Of a DNA stretch of 26,074 bases, positions 8,222 through 17,118 are shown piece after piece. Source of the stretch: Syncephalis plumigaleata (taxonomy: Eukaryota > Zoopagomycota > Zoopagomycetes > Zoopagales > Piptocephalidaceae); contig JAIXMF010000181.1 of NCBI GenBank assembly GCA_025201365.1, positions 1 to 26,074 on the forward strand. Direction: 5' to 3'. Each line of letters begins with the position of its first letter. The stretch's first letter is position 1. Under the pieces are notes generated by a model. That model did no database searches, was not told where the DNA came from, and saw only the letters and a program-made list of their open reading frames with translations. A program made the translations under genes and the position numbers.

Positions 8222-11200
8222 CTATGTCGGGCTGATGGTAGGCGGCTGTTGGCCGAATGTCGTTAGATTACTATTAAATAATATTCTACCGAATCTGGCT
8301 ACAGCTCCACCAGGATCATATGTAAACCACTGGCATGGAGGCGAGGTCCAGCACTGTTCGAACTTGTTCATAGTATTAGTAGTTTTGGCATGATAAAGAT
8401 CGGCTCGAATCCGCCTTGTGATCTCGCTTTGCCAACGGGTGAATATTGTGAAGGCACTGACAATCTTGTCGTCCCACCTCGCTTCCGTGTGTGCTCGATA
8501 GATTTGCCAGACTGCCAACGCATAGAGACAGACAGTATTCGGAACTACCTTCTTCCACCTCAGAAACCCGTTGAAAACCACTGGGGCTTCCATTCTGGTT
8601 GGAGTGGATGGTGATTCCTGCATGATGCTATCCATGAACCGGCCTACCAGTGTCCAGTACTCCTTCACTCGCGGACACTCGTAGAAGTAGTGTCGTAGAG
8701 TCTCGGTAGCCGCCCTGCAGACACGGCATTGGTCGGTCGAATCTGGTATTACATGAACCATGCGTCTTGCCGTGGCCACTGCATTGTGGTGCATAAGCCA
8801 TAGTAAGGATTGATGTTTCGGTTCAATGCGATTGGAGAAGACTTTTGACCATGTCAACATGCTGTTGCCGGCCTCCAGTTCGTCCGAGTTGTACCATTCC
8901 CTGGCGTTTGGCTCCATTACCCGCTCGCCCTGTATGAAGCTTCGACCAGTTTTTGGCTTGTAGTCGCTTAACTTTTGGTCTCCGATACGAAGATGCGCAA
9001 AAGGTAAGAAAGGTGGACCCGTCGTTGGGCTAACACGAAATGGCCGCAGGTACCTGCGAACCACTGGTGCCAGGCACCACCATGTGCGCCTTCTGTGATC
9101 ACTAGTGACCACTCTAACTGCTGGGGTGTCGCGTGTGCAGTATATCTGCCGTTCGCTATCCCAGTGCCAGACGTCGCCAATGGTAGATATGCCTATTCTC
9201 TGCCATTGTTTTTTGCGCGCTGAAGGCAAGTAAGTAGTAAGGGTGGCTGCTGTGCCAATTAATGGCAGCGAGAAGATTTCGAGCGGATGCCACGTATCGT
9301 TCTCCTTCACCTCTATACATTGACCGTTCATTTTGGCCCAGAACTTCAGTGCTCGCTCCCAGAAGACGCGGTGTGGACCTGCGCGTAATTTCTGTCGTCG
9401 TTCGGCCTTTAAGCATAGTAATGAATGGTGCAGTTTGTTGGTTTCGAGTGTGTGCTGTAGTAGTGCCTGTGCCGCGGGCGACCAGTCTGGACGACCAGTT
9501 TCCGCTAGCATTTGCGTCACCCATACACCGAATATTGCAAGCGATTGCTCCCGTATTGGCAATAAACCTAAGCCACCCTCCGCTTTCGGCCGGGTGATTT
9601 TGTCTTCTGCTACACGGTTGAAGTTGCTTTTCCAAATGAATTTTTTGATCCGTTTGCTAACACTGCTCATAAAGGCGTCCGAGAACGGTACGATATGCGC
9701 GGCGAACCACACTTTCGCTAGTAAGCAAGAGTTGGCTAATAGCACACGGCCCATGAGCGATAGGTGACGGTCCTGCCATCTGTTAGCAGTGGTGTCAATA
9801 CTTGCTAACAAACGAGCCTCCATCGTCTCTGTCGCTATTCCGGTTGTGGTGTAGTAAATACCTAGGTATCGTGTTGGTTCTCGTTCTCCCAGAGGTGGAT
9901 ACGGTAACTCAAACGACGGGCTACCTATTGGTATTAAAACAGTCTTTGATTGGTTGAGTTTAGCGGCGGACGCGGACTCGTATAGCGTAATGCTATCCTG
10001 GTAGTTTGAAACGTCCTCCGAGGAGCTGACAGCGACGGCCACATCGTCCGCGAAGGCTAGCGTCTTCATCGGGCGTCCAGATAACTGTATCCCGGCTAGC
10101 CGATCTCGCAACATACATAGCAATGGCTCCAAGGTGAAGCTGTATAATAATGGCGATAGTGGATCTCCTTGGCGTAGACCTTTTTGTATTGGAATCCATT
10201 GGGACAGCAATGGCCCAATTCTGACCGCGCCACGAGCACGGTCACCCATCATGGTCAACCACTGACGAAACCGCGGTCCAATGTTGAAAGCCTCCAGACA
10301 TCGGTCCATGTATTTCCAGTCAACGCGGTCGTATGCTTTTTGTTGATCCAATAGCATTACCGCTCCGCTCACTTCCTCAGGTCTGATGATGCCGTGTTGA
10401 ATGGCGAAGTGTAGCGTGTGGATGTTGTGGAAGATTGACCTTCCTTTAATGAAGCCCGCCTGCGTTTCGTCAATACACACCTGTGCCGCCGCTTGCATAC
10501 GCATCGTGAGGACTCGAGTGAGGATTTTGATGTCGCAGTCGGATAACGCAATCGGTCGCCAATTGGCCAGCGATAGTAAATCGCCTTTCTTTGGTAACAG
10601 TATGATGTGCGTTCGTTTGAAAGATATAGGGAAGTGGCCGGCCCGTGCACACTCGTTGTATAAACGAACAAGTATTGGTGCAAGCTCATCTCTAAATCTT
10701 TTGTATAATTCATAGGAGATTCCGTCTGGTCCGGGCGCGCTGTTAAGAGGGGCCTCGTTAATGGCCTCGATCACCTCCTCTACCGCTATCTCAGCCTCCA
10801 TCCTAGCACGCATGCCCTCGTCTACCCTTCGGCGGACGTGTTGTAATAGTGTGTCCTGGGCTTCTCTATTTGTGGAGACTTCCTCAAATAACCCGGTATA
10901 ATAATCACACACTACCCCAAAAATTCCTTCTGGGTCTCTCACTTCTCTTTCATCTCTACCTCTCAATTCTCGCAACCACTCGAATTGTTTCTGTCCTTTC
11001 ATACAGCGGTAGAAATATCTAGTTGATCGTTCGCCTTCTTCCGTCCAACGTGTGCGTGATCGAATCCTTCTTCCCTCCAGGCGATTTCTTACAGAGGTAG
11101 TGATCTCATCTTCAAGCTGCGCACTCTTTTGAACCCAGGCCGTTACTTCGGTCGAGTTCTCCAGATAGTTGGGAGGTCGCGCCTGTAATGCGCGAAGTTT

Positions 11201-12172
11201 GGTAATGTTGGCCGTGAGGTTGTTGTCCAATCTACGCTTACGGGCACCTGCGTAGGCGGTCGATTGTCCACGAACGGTGTCTTTGAACAACTCCCATTCC
11301 GTAATGGTTTGCTGTATGTGTGTACCGTCCTCACTCCATTGCAGTAAGCTGCTTTTAAGGTTGAATATCCATCGCTCGACCAGGTGCAGGTACTCGTCGT
11401 CCTTCAGTAGACTTACGTTCAGACGCCATACCGCGCGGCCTGGGAGCTTTGGTGTTGGGGGCGCGATCTCGGTTACTACCGGGTAGTGGTCGGATCGTGG
11501 CCCGTGCAATATAGTGGAGGGTGTGCAGCGCCTGGCCACCTGATTAGTCGTCAGAATGTGGTCGATACGTGAGAGGCACGCTCGTCCAGCATTACGCCAC
11601 GTGAATACACCGGTATTCGGGTGGTGATTCCTAACCAAATCTACTAGCGCGCACCTTTCCATTAGCAGTTCATATTGGTCCCATTCTCTACGTGGACGTG
11701 CCGGTGGTGGCCAGCGGTCGAGCATAGGGTTTGGGGCGGCGTTGAGATCGCCTAATAACATAACGTGCGCTCCGGGTTGTATCAGCGTATCCAATTGTTC
11801 TATAAATATAGCACGTTCGGTACAATCTACGGGAGCATAAATACAATAAATAAGAATAGAAGGAAATATTAACTTGTCGCCTTTAATCTCGGCAGCCAGA
11901 ACGCGGCCATCGAGGTAAGCAACAGGTGGATTAACGAATGATAATAATGAGTTTGCGCTGAGCAGGATACCGGTGTGTTGAGTCCATACTGCTGGTCCTC
12001 CCCAGTGTTGCGTCCAATTAGCATGATCGCTATCATTGGCGTGGGTTTCCTGCAAAGCTATGATGTCTAGGTTTTGATCCTTTATATATGCGATCACGTT
12101 CCTGCGGTGAGTATCCATCTGAATACCTTGCACATTCCATGTCGCTACTTTGATCTTTTCCTTACTCATCAT
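8222..12172 (-). CDS. LINE ORF2: endonuclease / reverse transcriptase
   Basis: 1316 residues, full length for the class. It nicks target DNA and copies the LINE RNA into it. Residues 1-235: APE-type endonuclease with Asn13 (TWNVQG), Glu42 (LQETHA), Asp142/Asn144 (GDLNA), Asp204 (RIDHIL) and Asp228-His229 (SDHYPVV), all intact. Residues about 470-760: reverse transcriptase with Asp609 (LLDQQKAYDRVDW), LRQGDPLSPLLYS and the FADD motif (Asp709-Asp710). Residues 1149-1166: zf-RVT-type finger C-x2-C-x8-H-x4-C. The C-terminal tail includes CQWFTYDPGG, also found in the truncated copy at 7399. The start is ATGATG, one codon after the ORF1 stop and in the same frame, so translation probably depends on reinitiation or readthrough. 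Confidence 0.96.
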   Translation of the reverse strand: MMSKEKIKVATWNVQGIQMDTHRRNVIAYIKDQNLDIIALQETHANDSDHANWTQHWGGPAVWTQHTGILLSANSLLSFVNPPVAYLDGRVLAAEIKGDKLIFPSILIYCIYAPVDCTERAIFIEQLDTLIQPGAHVMLLGDLNAAPNPMLDRWPPPARPRREWDQYELLMERCALVDLVRNHHPNTGVFTWRNAGRACLSRIDHILTTNQVARRCTPSTILHGPRSDHYPVVTEIAPPTPKLPGRAVWRLNVSLLKDDEYLHLVERWIFNLKSSLLQWSEDGTHIQQTITEWELFKDTVRGQSTAYAGARKRRLDNNLTANITKLRALQARPPNYLENSTEVTAWVQKSAQLEDEITTSVRNRLEGRRIRSRTRWTEEGERSTRYFYRCMKGQKQFEWLRELRGRDEREVRDPEGIFGVVCDYYTGLFEEVSTNREAQDTLLQHVRRRVDEGMRARMEAEIAVEEVIEAINEAPLNSAPGPDGISYELYKRFRDELAPILVRLYNECARAGHFPISFKRTHIILLPKKGDLLSLANWRPIALSDCDIKILTRVLTMRMQAAAQVCIDETQAGFIKGRSIFHNIHTLHFAIQHGIIRPEEVSGAVMLLDQQKAYDRVDWKYMDRCLEAFNIGPRFRQWLTMMGDRARGAVRIGPLLSQWIPIQKGLRQGDPLSPLLYSFTLEPLLCMLRDRLAGIQLSGRPMKTLAFADDVAVAVSSSEDVSNYQDSITLYESASAAKLNQSKTVLIPIGSPSFELPYPPLGEREPTRYLGIYYTTTGIATETMEARLLASIDTTANRWQDRHLSLMGRVLLANSCLLAKVWFAAHIVPFSDAFMSSVSKRIKKFIWKSNFNRVAEDKITRPKAEGGLGLLPIREQSLAIFGVWVTQMLAETGRPDWSPAAQALLQHTLETNKLHHSLLCLKAERRQKLRAGPHRVFWERALKFWAKMNGQCIEVKENDTWHPLEIFSLPLIGTAATLTTYLPSARKKQWQRIGISTIGDVWHWDSERQIYCTRDTPAVRVVTSDHRRRTWWCLAPVVRRYLRPFRVSPTTGPPFLPFAHLRIGDQKLSDYKPKTGRSFIQGERVMEPNAREWYNSDELEAGNSMLTWSKVFSNRIEPKHQSLLWLMHHNAVATARRMVHVIPDSTDQCRVCRAATETLRHYFYECPRVKEYWTLVGRFMDSIMQESPSTPTRMEAPVVFNGFLRWKKVVPNTVCLYALAVWQIYRAHTEARWDDKIVSAFTIFTRWQSEITRRIRADLYHAKTTNTMNKFEQCWTSPPCQWFTYDPGGAVARFGRILFNSNLTTFGQQPPTISPT

Positions 12173-12175
12173 AAA

Positions 12176-13768
12176 TTATTGATTTTCATGTGTCCCCTCC
12201 ATCATATCATCCTGATCTGGTGGTGGTGACGATGTAGGTGCGTGTTCACTTGTTGTACTTCCGGTCACTTCCGCCATCTGTGCATCCATGGGTTGTGAAT
12301 TGGGTACTGTTAGTGTCAACTGCGTGGAATGACCTTTCTCGGTAGGTATAGTATGAGTGAATACGAATTCTTGCAGGACGCGACCGTTGGGATCGTCACT
12401 GCCATTATCATTCGTTTCCATAAGTGTGTTGTTTGGCTGGTGTTCACCTAGCTCGCCTCCATCAAATCCAGCCTCCCTGGGTCTATTGACGTCCACAGCC
12501 CCCTCCGGCCCCGTAGCTGATGGAGTTTCCTCCATAGCCTGTCCGGCGCCATCCGAGCTCGCAAGACTGCCATTTCTGACATCCGTTCGCTCTTCCAGCG
12601 TGACTATCTCCGTCTCACCGCTCACATTTGTGGGTGCTGGTAATGAATTTGTTGAGTGATCCTTCTGAGTAGCAGCTTGTTTGCTTTGTGCTCGTGTGAT
12701 CCTCATAGGTAGTTGAGTATCTTCGTAATTGCGCTTGGTTTTACGACGCTTGGCGAGTTCCTCACTTTCCGCTTCTGGCGTTTCAGTTGTAGATTGGGAG
12801 GATGCGTTGGTAAGTAAAGCAAATGGATTTTGACTAGCAATATCTATTGCTTTGGGTGTTGTGGTAGCTTTAGCTGTTGCTGTTGCTCTTGGTGGTGCCT
12901 GACGGCGCGTAGTAGCATCATCGTCTTTAAGTGTCTTTGGTTGCTTCCTCCTATCTTCTTTTTCATTCTTTGCTGCCAATGCGGGACATTTGTCAATACG
13001 ATGGCCTGTCTTGCGGCAGTACCGGCATGCTGGTTCGCAGTCTGTCCAGTAGAGTCTGGCCAGCTCGTTGTTGATTGTTATGTTTTCCGGTCGTCCAGTG
13101 TCGACCTCCGACGTATTAGTATCGATTGTGACCTCGGCTCGACGCATGGGAAGTTTGTATGTACCGCTCACATATAGGGCTGTGTCGACCACTCGTCCAT
13201 AAGGTGAGAAAACTTTAATGAGTTCTTTGGTGATAGCAACTGGACAGGTATAGTCGAGGTTGATCACAGTAATTTTAACTAATCCCCCGGTGGCGCAGTA
13301 CTGGCGTGTCACGGGGATTTGTTGATTTTTATAATGGACTCCATCCTGAATTATTTCCAATAAAATTTTTTCCTCTTTTATTGACACTAACATGGATTTG
13401 GAGCTGGTATTGTAGTCCACACCATTCGCTTTGGTACCAATTGTATGCAGAATCTTGAGTGCATCGGGCCTCCATCCTTCCCCTAAACACGATAGATCGC
13501 AATGGAGGGCATTTTTGTAGGCAAACGTTGCTACCCTAGGAGCTGGAAAGTCGCCCAATGGGGTTCCTTCCTCCGCATCCCTAAGATGAAATGAACTAAT
13601 TTTAGTGTAAAGTGGCGTAGCTGTACTACCAGGGGTAGATACTTTGTTTTTTTTCTTTCGAAATGCTTTTTGCTTTTTTGCTCCATCGCCTTTGACCATA
13701 GCGCTGTATGATACTGGGGGTGGAGGGTTAGAGGGCGGTGGCGTACCACCATCGGATGTAGTTGCCAT
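12176..13768 (-). CDS. LINE ORF1: RNA-binding protein with zinc knuckle
   Basis: About 530 residues from the ATG at 13768 (an upstream TTG at 13777 is unlikely to be used). The N-terminus is Pro/Ser-rich, then basic (KKQKAFRKKKNK). Residues about 163-240 look like an RRM-type fold (LVKITVINLDY, KVFSPYGRVVDTALYV). A single zinc knuckle C-x2-C-x4-H-x4-C follows (Cys248, Cys251, His256, Cys261). The remaining half is low-complexity, acidic and Thr/Ser/Pro-rich. This RRM-like plus CCHC order is typical of ORF1p in L1/Tx1-like elements, where the protein coats the LINE RNA. The UAA stop is separated from ORF2's ATGATG by one codon. Confidence 0.9.
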   Translation of the reverse strand: MATTSDGGTPPPSNPPPPVSYSAMVKGDGAKKQKAFRKKKNKVSTPGSTATPLYTKISSFHLRDAEEGTPLGDFPAPRVATFAYKNALHCDLSCLGEGWRPDALKILHTIGTKANGVDYNTSSKSMLVSIKEEKILLEIIQDGVHYKNQQIPVTRQYCATGGLVKITVINLDYTCPVAITKELIKVFSPYGRVVDTALYVSGTYKLPMRRAEVTIDTNTSEVDTGRPENITINNELARLYWTDCEPACRYCRKTGHRIDKCPALAAKNEKEDRRKQPKTLKDDDATTRRQAPPRATATAKATTTPKAIDIASQNPFALLTNASSQSTTETPEAESEELAKRRKTKRNYEDTQLPMRITRAQSKQAATQKDHSTNSLPAPTNVSGETEIVTLEERTDVRNGSLASSDGAGQAMEETPSATGPEGAVDVNRPREAGFDGGELGEHQPNNTLMETNDNGSDDPNGRVLQEFVFTHTIPTEKGHSTQLTLTVPNSQPMDAQMAEVTGSTTSEHAPTSSPPPDQDDMMEGTHENQ

Positions 13769-13805
13769 TGATGCCAACGGCGGTACGACGTTGGTGTCAG
13801 TGGCA

Positions 13806-14110
13806 AGCTCAGAAGCTACTAGAAAATAAAAGCTCAGAAGCTACTAGAAAATAAAAGCTCAGAAGCTACTAGAAAATAAAAGCTCAGAAGCTACTAGAAA
13901 ATAAAAGCTCAGAAGCTACTAGAAAATAAAAGCTCAGAAGCTACTAGAAAATAAAAGCTCAGAAGCTACTAGAAAATAAAAGCTCAGAAGCTACTAGAAA
14001 ATAAAAGCTCAGAAGCTACTAGAAAATAAAAGCTCAGAAGCTACTAGAAAATAAAAGCTCAGAAGCTACTAGAAAATAAAAGCTCAGAAGCTACTAGAAA
14101 ATAAAAGCTC
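13806..14110 (-). repeat. 12.2 x 25-bp tandem array, LINE 5' end
   Basis: Twelve identical 25-bp units (13806-14105) plus five bases of a thirteenth. On the plus strand each unit starts AGCTCAGAAGCTACTAG and ends in an A-rich part. The array begins 38 bp upstream of the ORF1 ATG and reaches to within one base of the target-site duplication, so it forms almost the whole 5' UTR. Position and structure recall the promoter monomers of mouse L1, but promoter function is inferred. Confidence 0.92.
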
Positions 14111-14111
14111 C

Positions 14112-14126
14112 TTTTTATTACGTCCA
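14112..14126 (+). repeat. 15-bp target-site duplication of full-length LINE, 5' side
   Basis: TTTTTATTACGTCCA, identical to 8014-8028. It overlaps the first six bases of the right 270-bp repeat. Confidence 0.85.
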
Positions 14127-14200
14127 ACGGCAAGGCCGTAAAAGGTCACATGACACTAATATGTACTATAACTAAGCACAAATACCCAAATTTTTAACAG

Positions 14201-14285
14201 CCGAGAATAGCTCAGTTGGTAGAGCGGGAGACTGTAGTGGTAACCTGTCATCTCTAGGTCCCTGGTTCAAATCCGGGTTCTCGGA
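14201..14285 (+). tRNA. tRNA-Tyr (GTA) with 12-nt intron, right copy
   Basis: 85 nt, folding into a full cloverleaf: acceptor CCGAGAA/TTCTCGG, D-stem GCTC/GAGC, anticodon stem GGAGA/TCTCT, loop CTGTAG...A, T-stem CCTGG/CCGGG with loop TTCAAAT, discriminator A14285. Anticodon GTA is at 14234-14236; the intron TGGTAACCTGTC is at 14238-14249, leaving a 73-nt mature tRNA before CCA addition. Boxes A and B are intact. Transcribed away from the LINE, whose 5' end lies 89 bp upstream. Confidence 0.95.
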
Positions 14286-14288
14286 CTC

Positions 14289-14293
14289 TTTTT
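14289..14293 (+). terminator. Pol III terminator of right tRNA-Tyr
   Basis: TTTTT three bases after the discriminator base; further T-rich runs follow. Confidence 0.7.
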
Positions 14294-14559
14294 GCTTCTT
14301 TTGCCTCCTGCATCTCCGCTTTTCTACCTGTATCCTATTTTGTTTTTTATTCAATAAAGATGTAGCTGCTAATTGTGCTGGATTAATGATATATTGATGT
14401 TGCTGCTATTAAGATGTACGTAGTACGATCATGGACAATCAAATCAAGTGATTGGTGCGTGATGATGCACGCTAGTCATAGGATGCGCGTACATGCTATG
14501 GTAACGTAAGGCTAGTCGTATTGTTCGCTCATGCCTCTATTCTTCTATTCCTTTGTCAA

Positions 14560-15848
14560 ATGTGCAATATGTTTCGTATAACAAGTGTTACTTTATTGGT
14601 AATTAGTTTACTATACAGTAGTCGTGTAATAAACACGGTAGCGGGTGTAATGCCCATATATTCTCGAGAGCATAGTCGTTTATCGTTGAGGTCGACGCCT
14701 TGGCTATCTGCCGAATACTATATTGTGGGCGACACTACGCCCGTCGACGACTTTTATCCTTTCGTGGTGCACAGCTATGAGCCCGATATTGGCGAGAGTA
14801 ATGCATTTGGTTATTCCGGTTTAGTTGTGGAAAAGAAACGTACGAGCAGATACTCAATAGACGACTACTCGGCATATGTCACCTATAATGGCGAGCCAGG
14901 TTTCTTCAAATGCACTTACATAGTCGAGACTTATGCCAATGAAATAGCTACTCTATCGGTAGGTGTGTCATTGCATTTGAATGGTTGTATAATTAACGCT
15001 ACGTTATCGTAGAAATTGAATAAACTAGATCTATCCATGCCTACGATACCACCATGGCAAGGCTATTCCGAACCGATACCATTCCGAAATACTACTACTC
15101 AGCTATTGACCTATTTCAGGACAGCCGATGGTTATGGCTGCACTGCATTCCATTTGATCGATGGTGTTCAGCTGAATGACTATGTAAAGCATATGGATTT
15201 ACAAGAGAAAGATACGGCATTGCGCGAGGTAGCACGTCAGCTCATTATTAGTAAGTAACAGCAACAGTATATCATACGTTACCTAATTGCAACTAGTACT
15301 TTTATATATGCATAACGCAGGATGGATACATGGCGATGTTAAGCCGAAAAGTAAGAGAATATAGACATGATAGATGCATAATACTAATTTTGATTGTAGA
15401 TATTCTAGTAAAGCAACTATCCTCGGAACTAGCCGATAAACCCTCTATTCAAGTAGTATTGGTTGATTTTAACTTTGCTGTGTCAATTACAGGCAACCAT
15501 GCTCATCCGTATTATTACTCGGGAGTTGTCTCGCCGCCAGAGTTTTTTGTATCAAGGTATAAGTACGCAAGAGTATCGGATAGTTGGGCACTAGGCGCTA
15601 CACTCTACGCCGCCTTTACTGGTCGTCTTCCCTACATGGCTTACTATGACCATGATGGGAACGAATATACCTGGAGTAGGGCAAAGAGAATGAAGGTTAT
15701 GCGTGAGCTACGGGAGACACAACAACATCAATATGCACCGTTAAATTGCAGCGAGCAGGCACACGACTTTATTACTAGACTAATGGAAATAGATCCAGCT
15801 AAGCGACCAACACTAAGCGAAATTATGTGGCATGAATGGCTGGAATAA
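14560..15848 (+). CDS. divergent protein kinase with N-terminal signal sequence (four exons)
   Basis: Proposed exons 14560-14958, 15013-15250, 15321-15350, 15400-15848 give 371 residues in one frame. ATG 14560 (or 14569) precedes a hydrophobic signal (FRITSVTLLVISLLY), suggesting a secretory-pathway kinase. Kinase landmarks in order: Gly-rich IGESNAFGYSGLVV, VAIK-like Lys117 (FFKCTYIV), alpha-C Glu128 (ANEIATLSKL), catalytic loop HGDVKPKNIL (Asp218, Asn223), metal-binding DFN (Asp245) instead of DFG, PPE instead of APE, DSWALGATLYAAFTG, and DPAKRPTLSEI. The loop is HGD rather than HRD, making it a non-RD kinase. The key Lys, Glu and both Asp are kept, so activity is possible. Exon 3 is only 30 nt and carries HGDVKPK. 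Substrate unknown. Confidence 0.85.
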
Positions 15849-16018
15849 GCCAGACTACAAGTGTACTTGTATCTCCTAATTAGTTGTTTGTCTGTCATTT
15901 ATTAAGATGTAAATATTTGTTAATAAAAAGCCTCACTATTTTACTCACTTTTTCTCCTTGTTAGTCATTATAGTCATTTCTTATTCTATTGCTGCTAGCA
16001 CTTTATTATCTATCGAGT

Positions 16019-17118
16019 ATGTCGAAACGCTCGGCTGAGATTGCCTTCTCGGCAGAACCTACTCGTTATGCACCTATATCTGTAACTGCCACTGCCACTA
16101 CTGCTACTGCTAGTAGTGATGGTAGTAGTAACAATAGCCCTAATCCATCTACGTTTACGACTACTGCTACTGCTAATACCACTGATCATGGTCCACTTCG
16201 AGCACGCGGTGTACGTGGTGGACGAGCACCCTTCTCAGTGCCAGGTCGAGCACCAGCCTATGGACGTCATGCGGTGTATATTGCACCACCAACTACGAAT
16301 ACAACAACAACTACGACAGCTGGTAGTAGTGGAAGTAGTCAGTACTATAGTAATGCCAGCACTGCAGGAGCCACTATTAGTGCACGACCTATGCCAGCTA
16401 GTGCCACCGCAAACAACGGATATTATGCAAACTACTATGCAAATACTACTCCTGCTGCTTCTACTCCTGCTGCTTCCACTGCTACTGCTTCCACTAGTTA
16501 TTCATCAAATACAGCATACAACTATGGCACAACTGGCAAGGAGACAGACACGACAGTGCAAGGAAACAAGAACAAGAAGGCTCGTCCTACATTACGTGTA
16601 GGAGGAGGAGAAGTATGGGAGGATACAACCATGGCTGAATGGGATGAGAGTAAGTAGCCGTGTATAGTCGCACATTTATTATATCTACGTGATATTTATA
16701 CGCTGTCTGTCATGATGATTGTATGTCTAGACGATTTCCGTATATTTGTAGGAGATCTAGGCAACGAGGTAATGGACGAGCATCTCGCTCAAGCATTCAG
16801 TAAGTATCCATCGATGCAGAAAGCACGCGTAGTACGTGATAAACGATCAGGCAAGACACGAGGATTCGGCTTCGTTAGCTTCAAGGATCCCGATGATTAT
16901 TCGCGAGCTATGCGTGAAATGAATGGTAAGCAGCAACTAGACGATGAGTATATGTACATGTCATAATGGGTACTTACAAGTGACATACTATGATGTTATT
17001 AGGTAAATATCTGGGTAATCGCCCATTGAAACTACGTAAAAGCAATTGGCGTGATAGAAATGTGGATGCACGACGAAAGAAGGAGAAAGAAGCGAAACGA
17101 CTTGGTCGTAAAGTGTAG
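16019..17118 (+). CDS. RBM42-like RRM RNA-binding protein (three exons)
   Basis: Exons 16019-16649, 16731-16925 and 17003-17118 give 313 residues. The N-terminal 200 residues are low-complexity Thr/Ala/Ser/Tyr/Asn with an Arg/Gly patch (RARGVRGGRAPFSVPGRAP). A single C-terminal RRM follows: RNP2 RIFVGDL, RNP1 TRGFGFVSF, and the strand KYLGNRPLKLRKSNW. The lead-in VWEDTTMAEWDE and the tail NWRDRNVD with a Lys/Arg-rich end are characteristic of RBM42, a nuclear RNA-binding protein linked to the U4/U6.U5 tri-snRNP. The introns have good sites (GTAAGTAG, GTAAGC). The ATG at 16019 is chosen because the upstream open frame has only a TTG. Confidence 0.88.

Larger units (their letters stand above)
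8029..14111 (-). mobile_element. full-length L1/Tx1-like non-LTR retrotransposon (LINE)
   Basis: About 6.08 kb, flanked by a 15-bp target-site duplication. On the minus strand the order is: 25-bp tandem array (14110-13806), short leader, ORF1 (13768-12176), ORF2 (12172-8222), 3' UTR with AATAAA (8077-8072), and a poly(A) tail of 14 A (8042-8029). ORF1 carries a zinc knuckle, ORF2 an APE-type endonuclease, a reverse transcriptase and a C-terminal CCHC finger; no RNase H domain is evident, which fits the L1/Tx1 group better than Tad1. Both ORFs lack internal stops and keep the catalytic residues, so the copy is probably recent and may be competent for transposition. Clade placement is by motif inspection only. 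Confidence 0.93.
14121..14390 (+). repeat. 270-bp inverted repeat, right copy
   Basis: Reverse complement of 7129-7398 with no visible difference. It starts at CGTCCAACGG and ends at GATTAATGAT, and carries the second tRNA-Tyr gene. Confidence 0.92.

Noticed and set aside
13769-13777. Upstream TTG start for LINE ORF1
   Set aside because: An ATG lies three codons downstream at 13768 and non-ATG initiation has no support here.
13806-14110. Regular 25-bp repeats resembling a CRISPR array
   Set aside because: The units are directly adjacent with no spacers, and they lie at the 5' end of a eukaryotic LINE.
16116-16601. 161-residue Leu/Gln-rich frame
   Set aside because: Out-of-frame reading of the low-complexity N-terminus of the RBM42-like gene.
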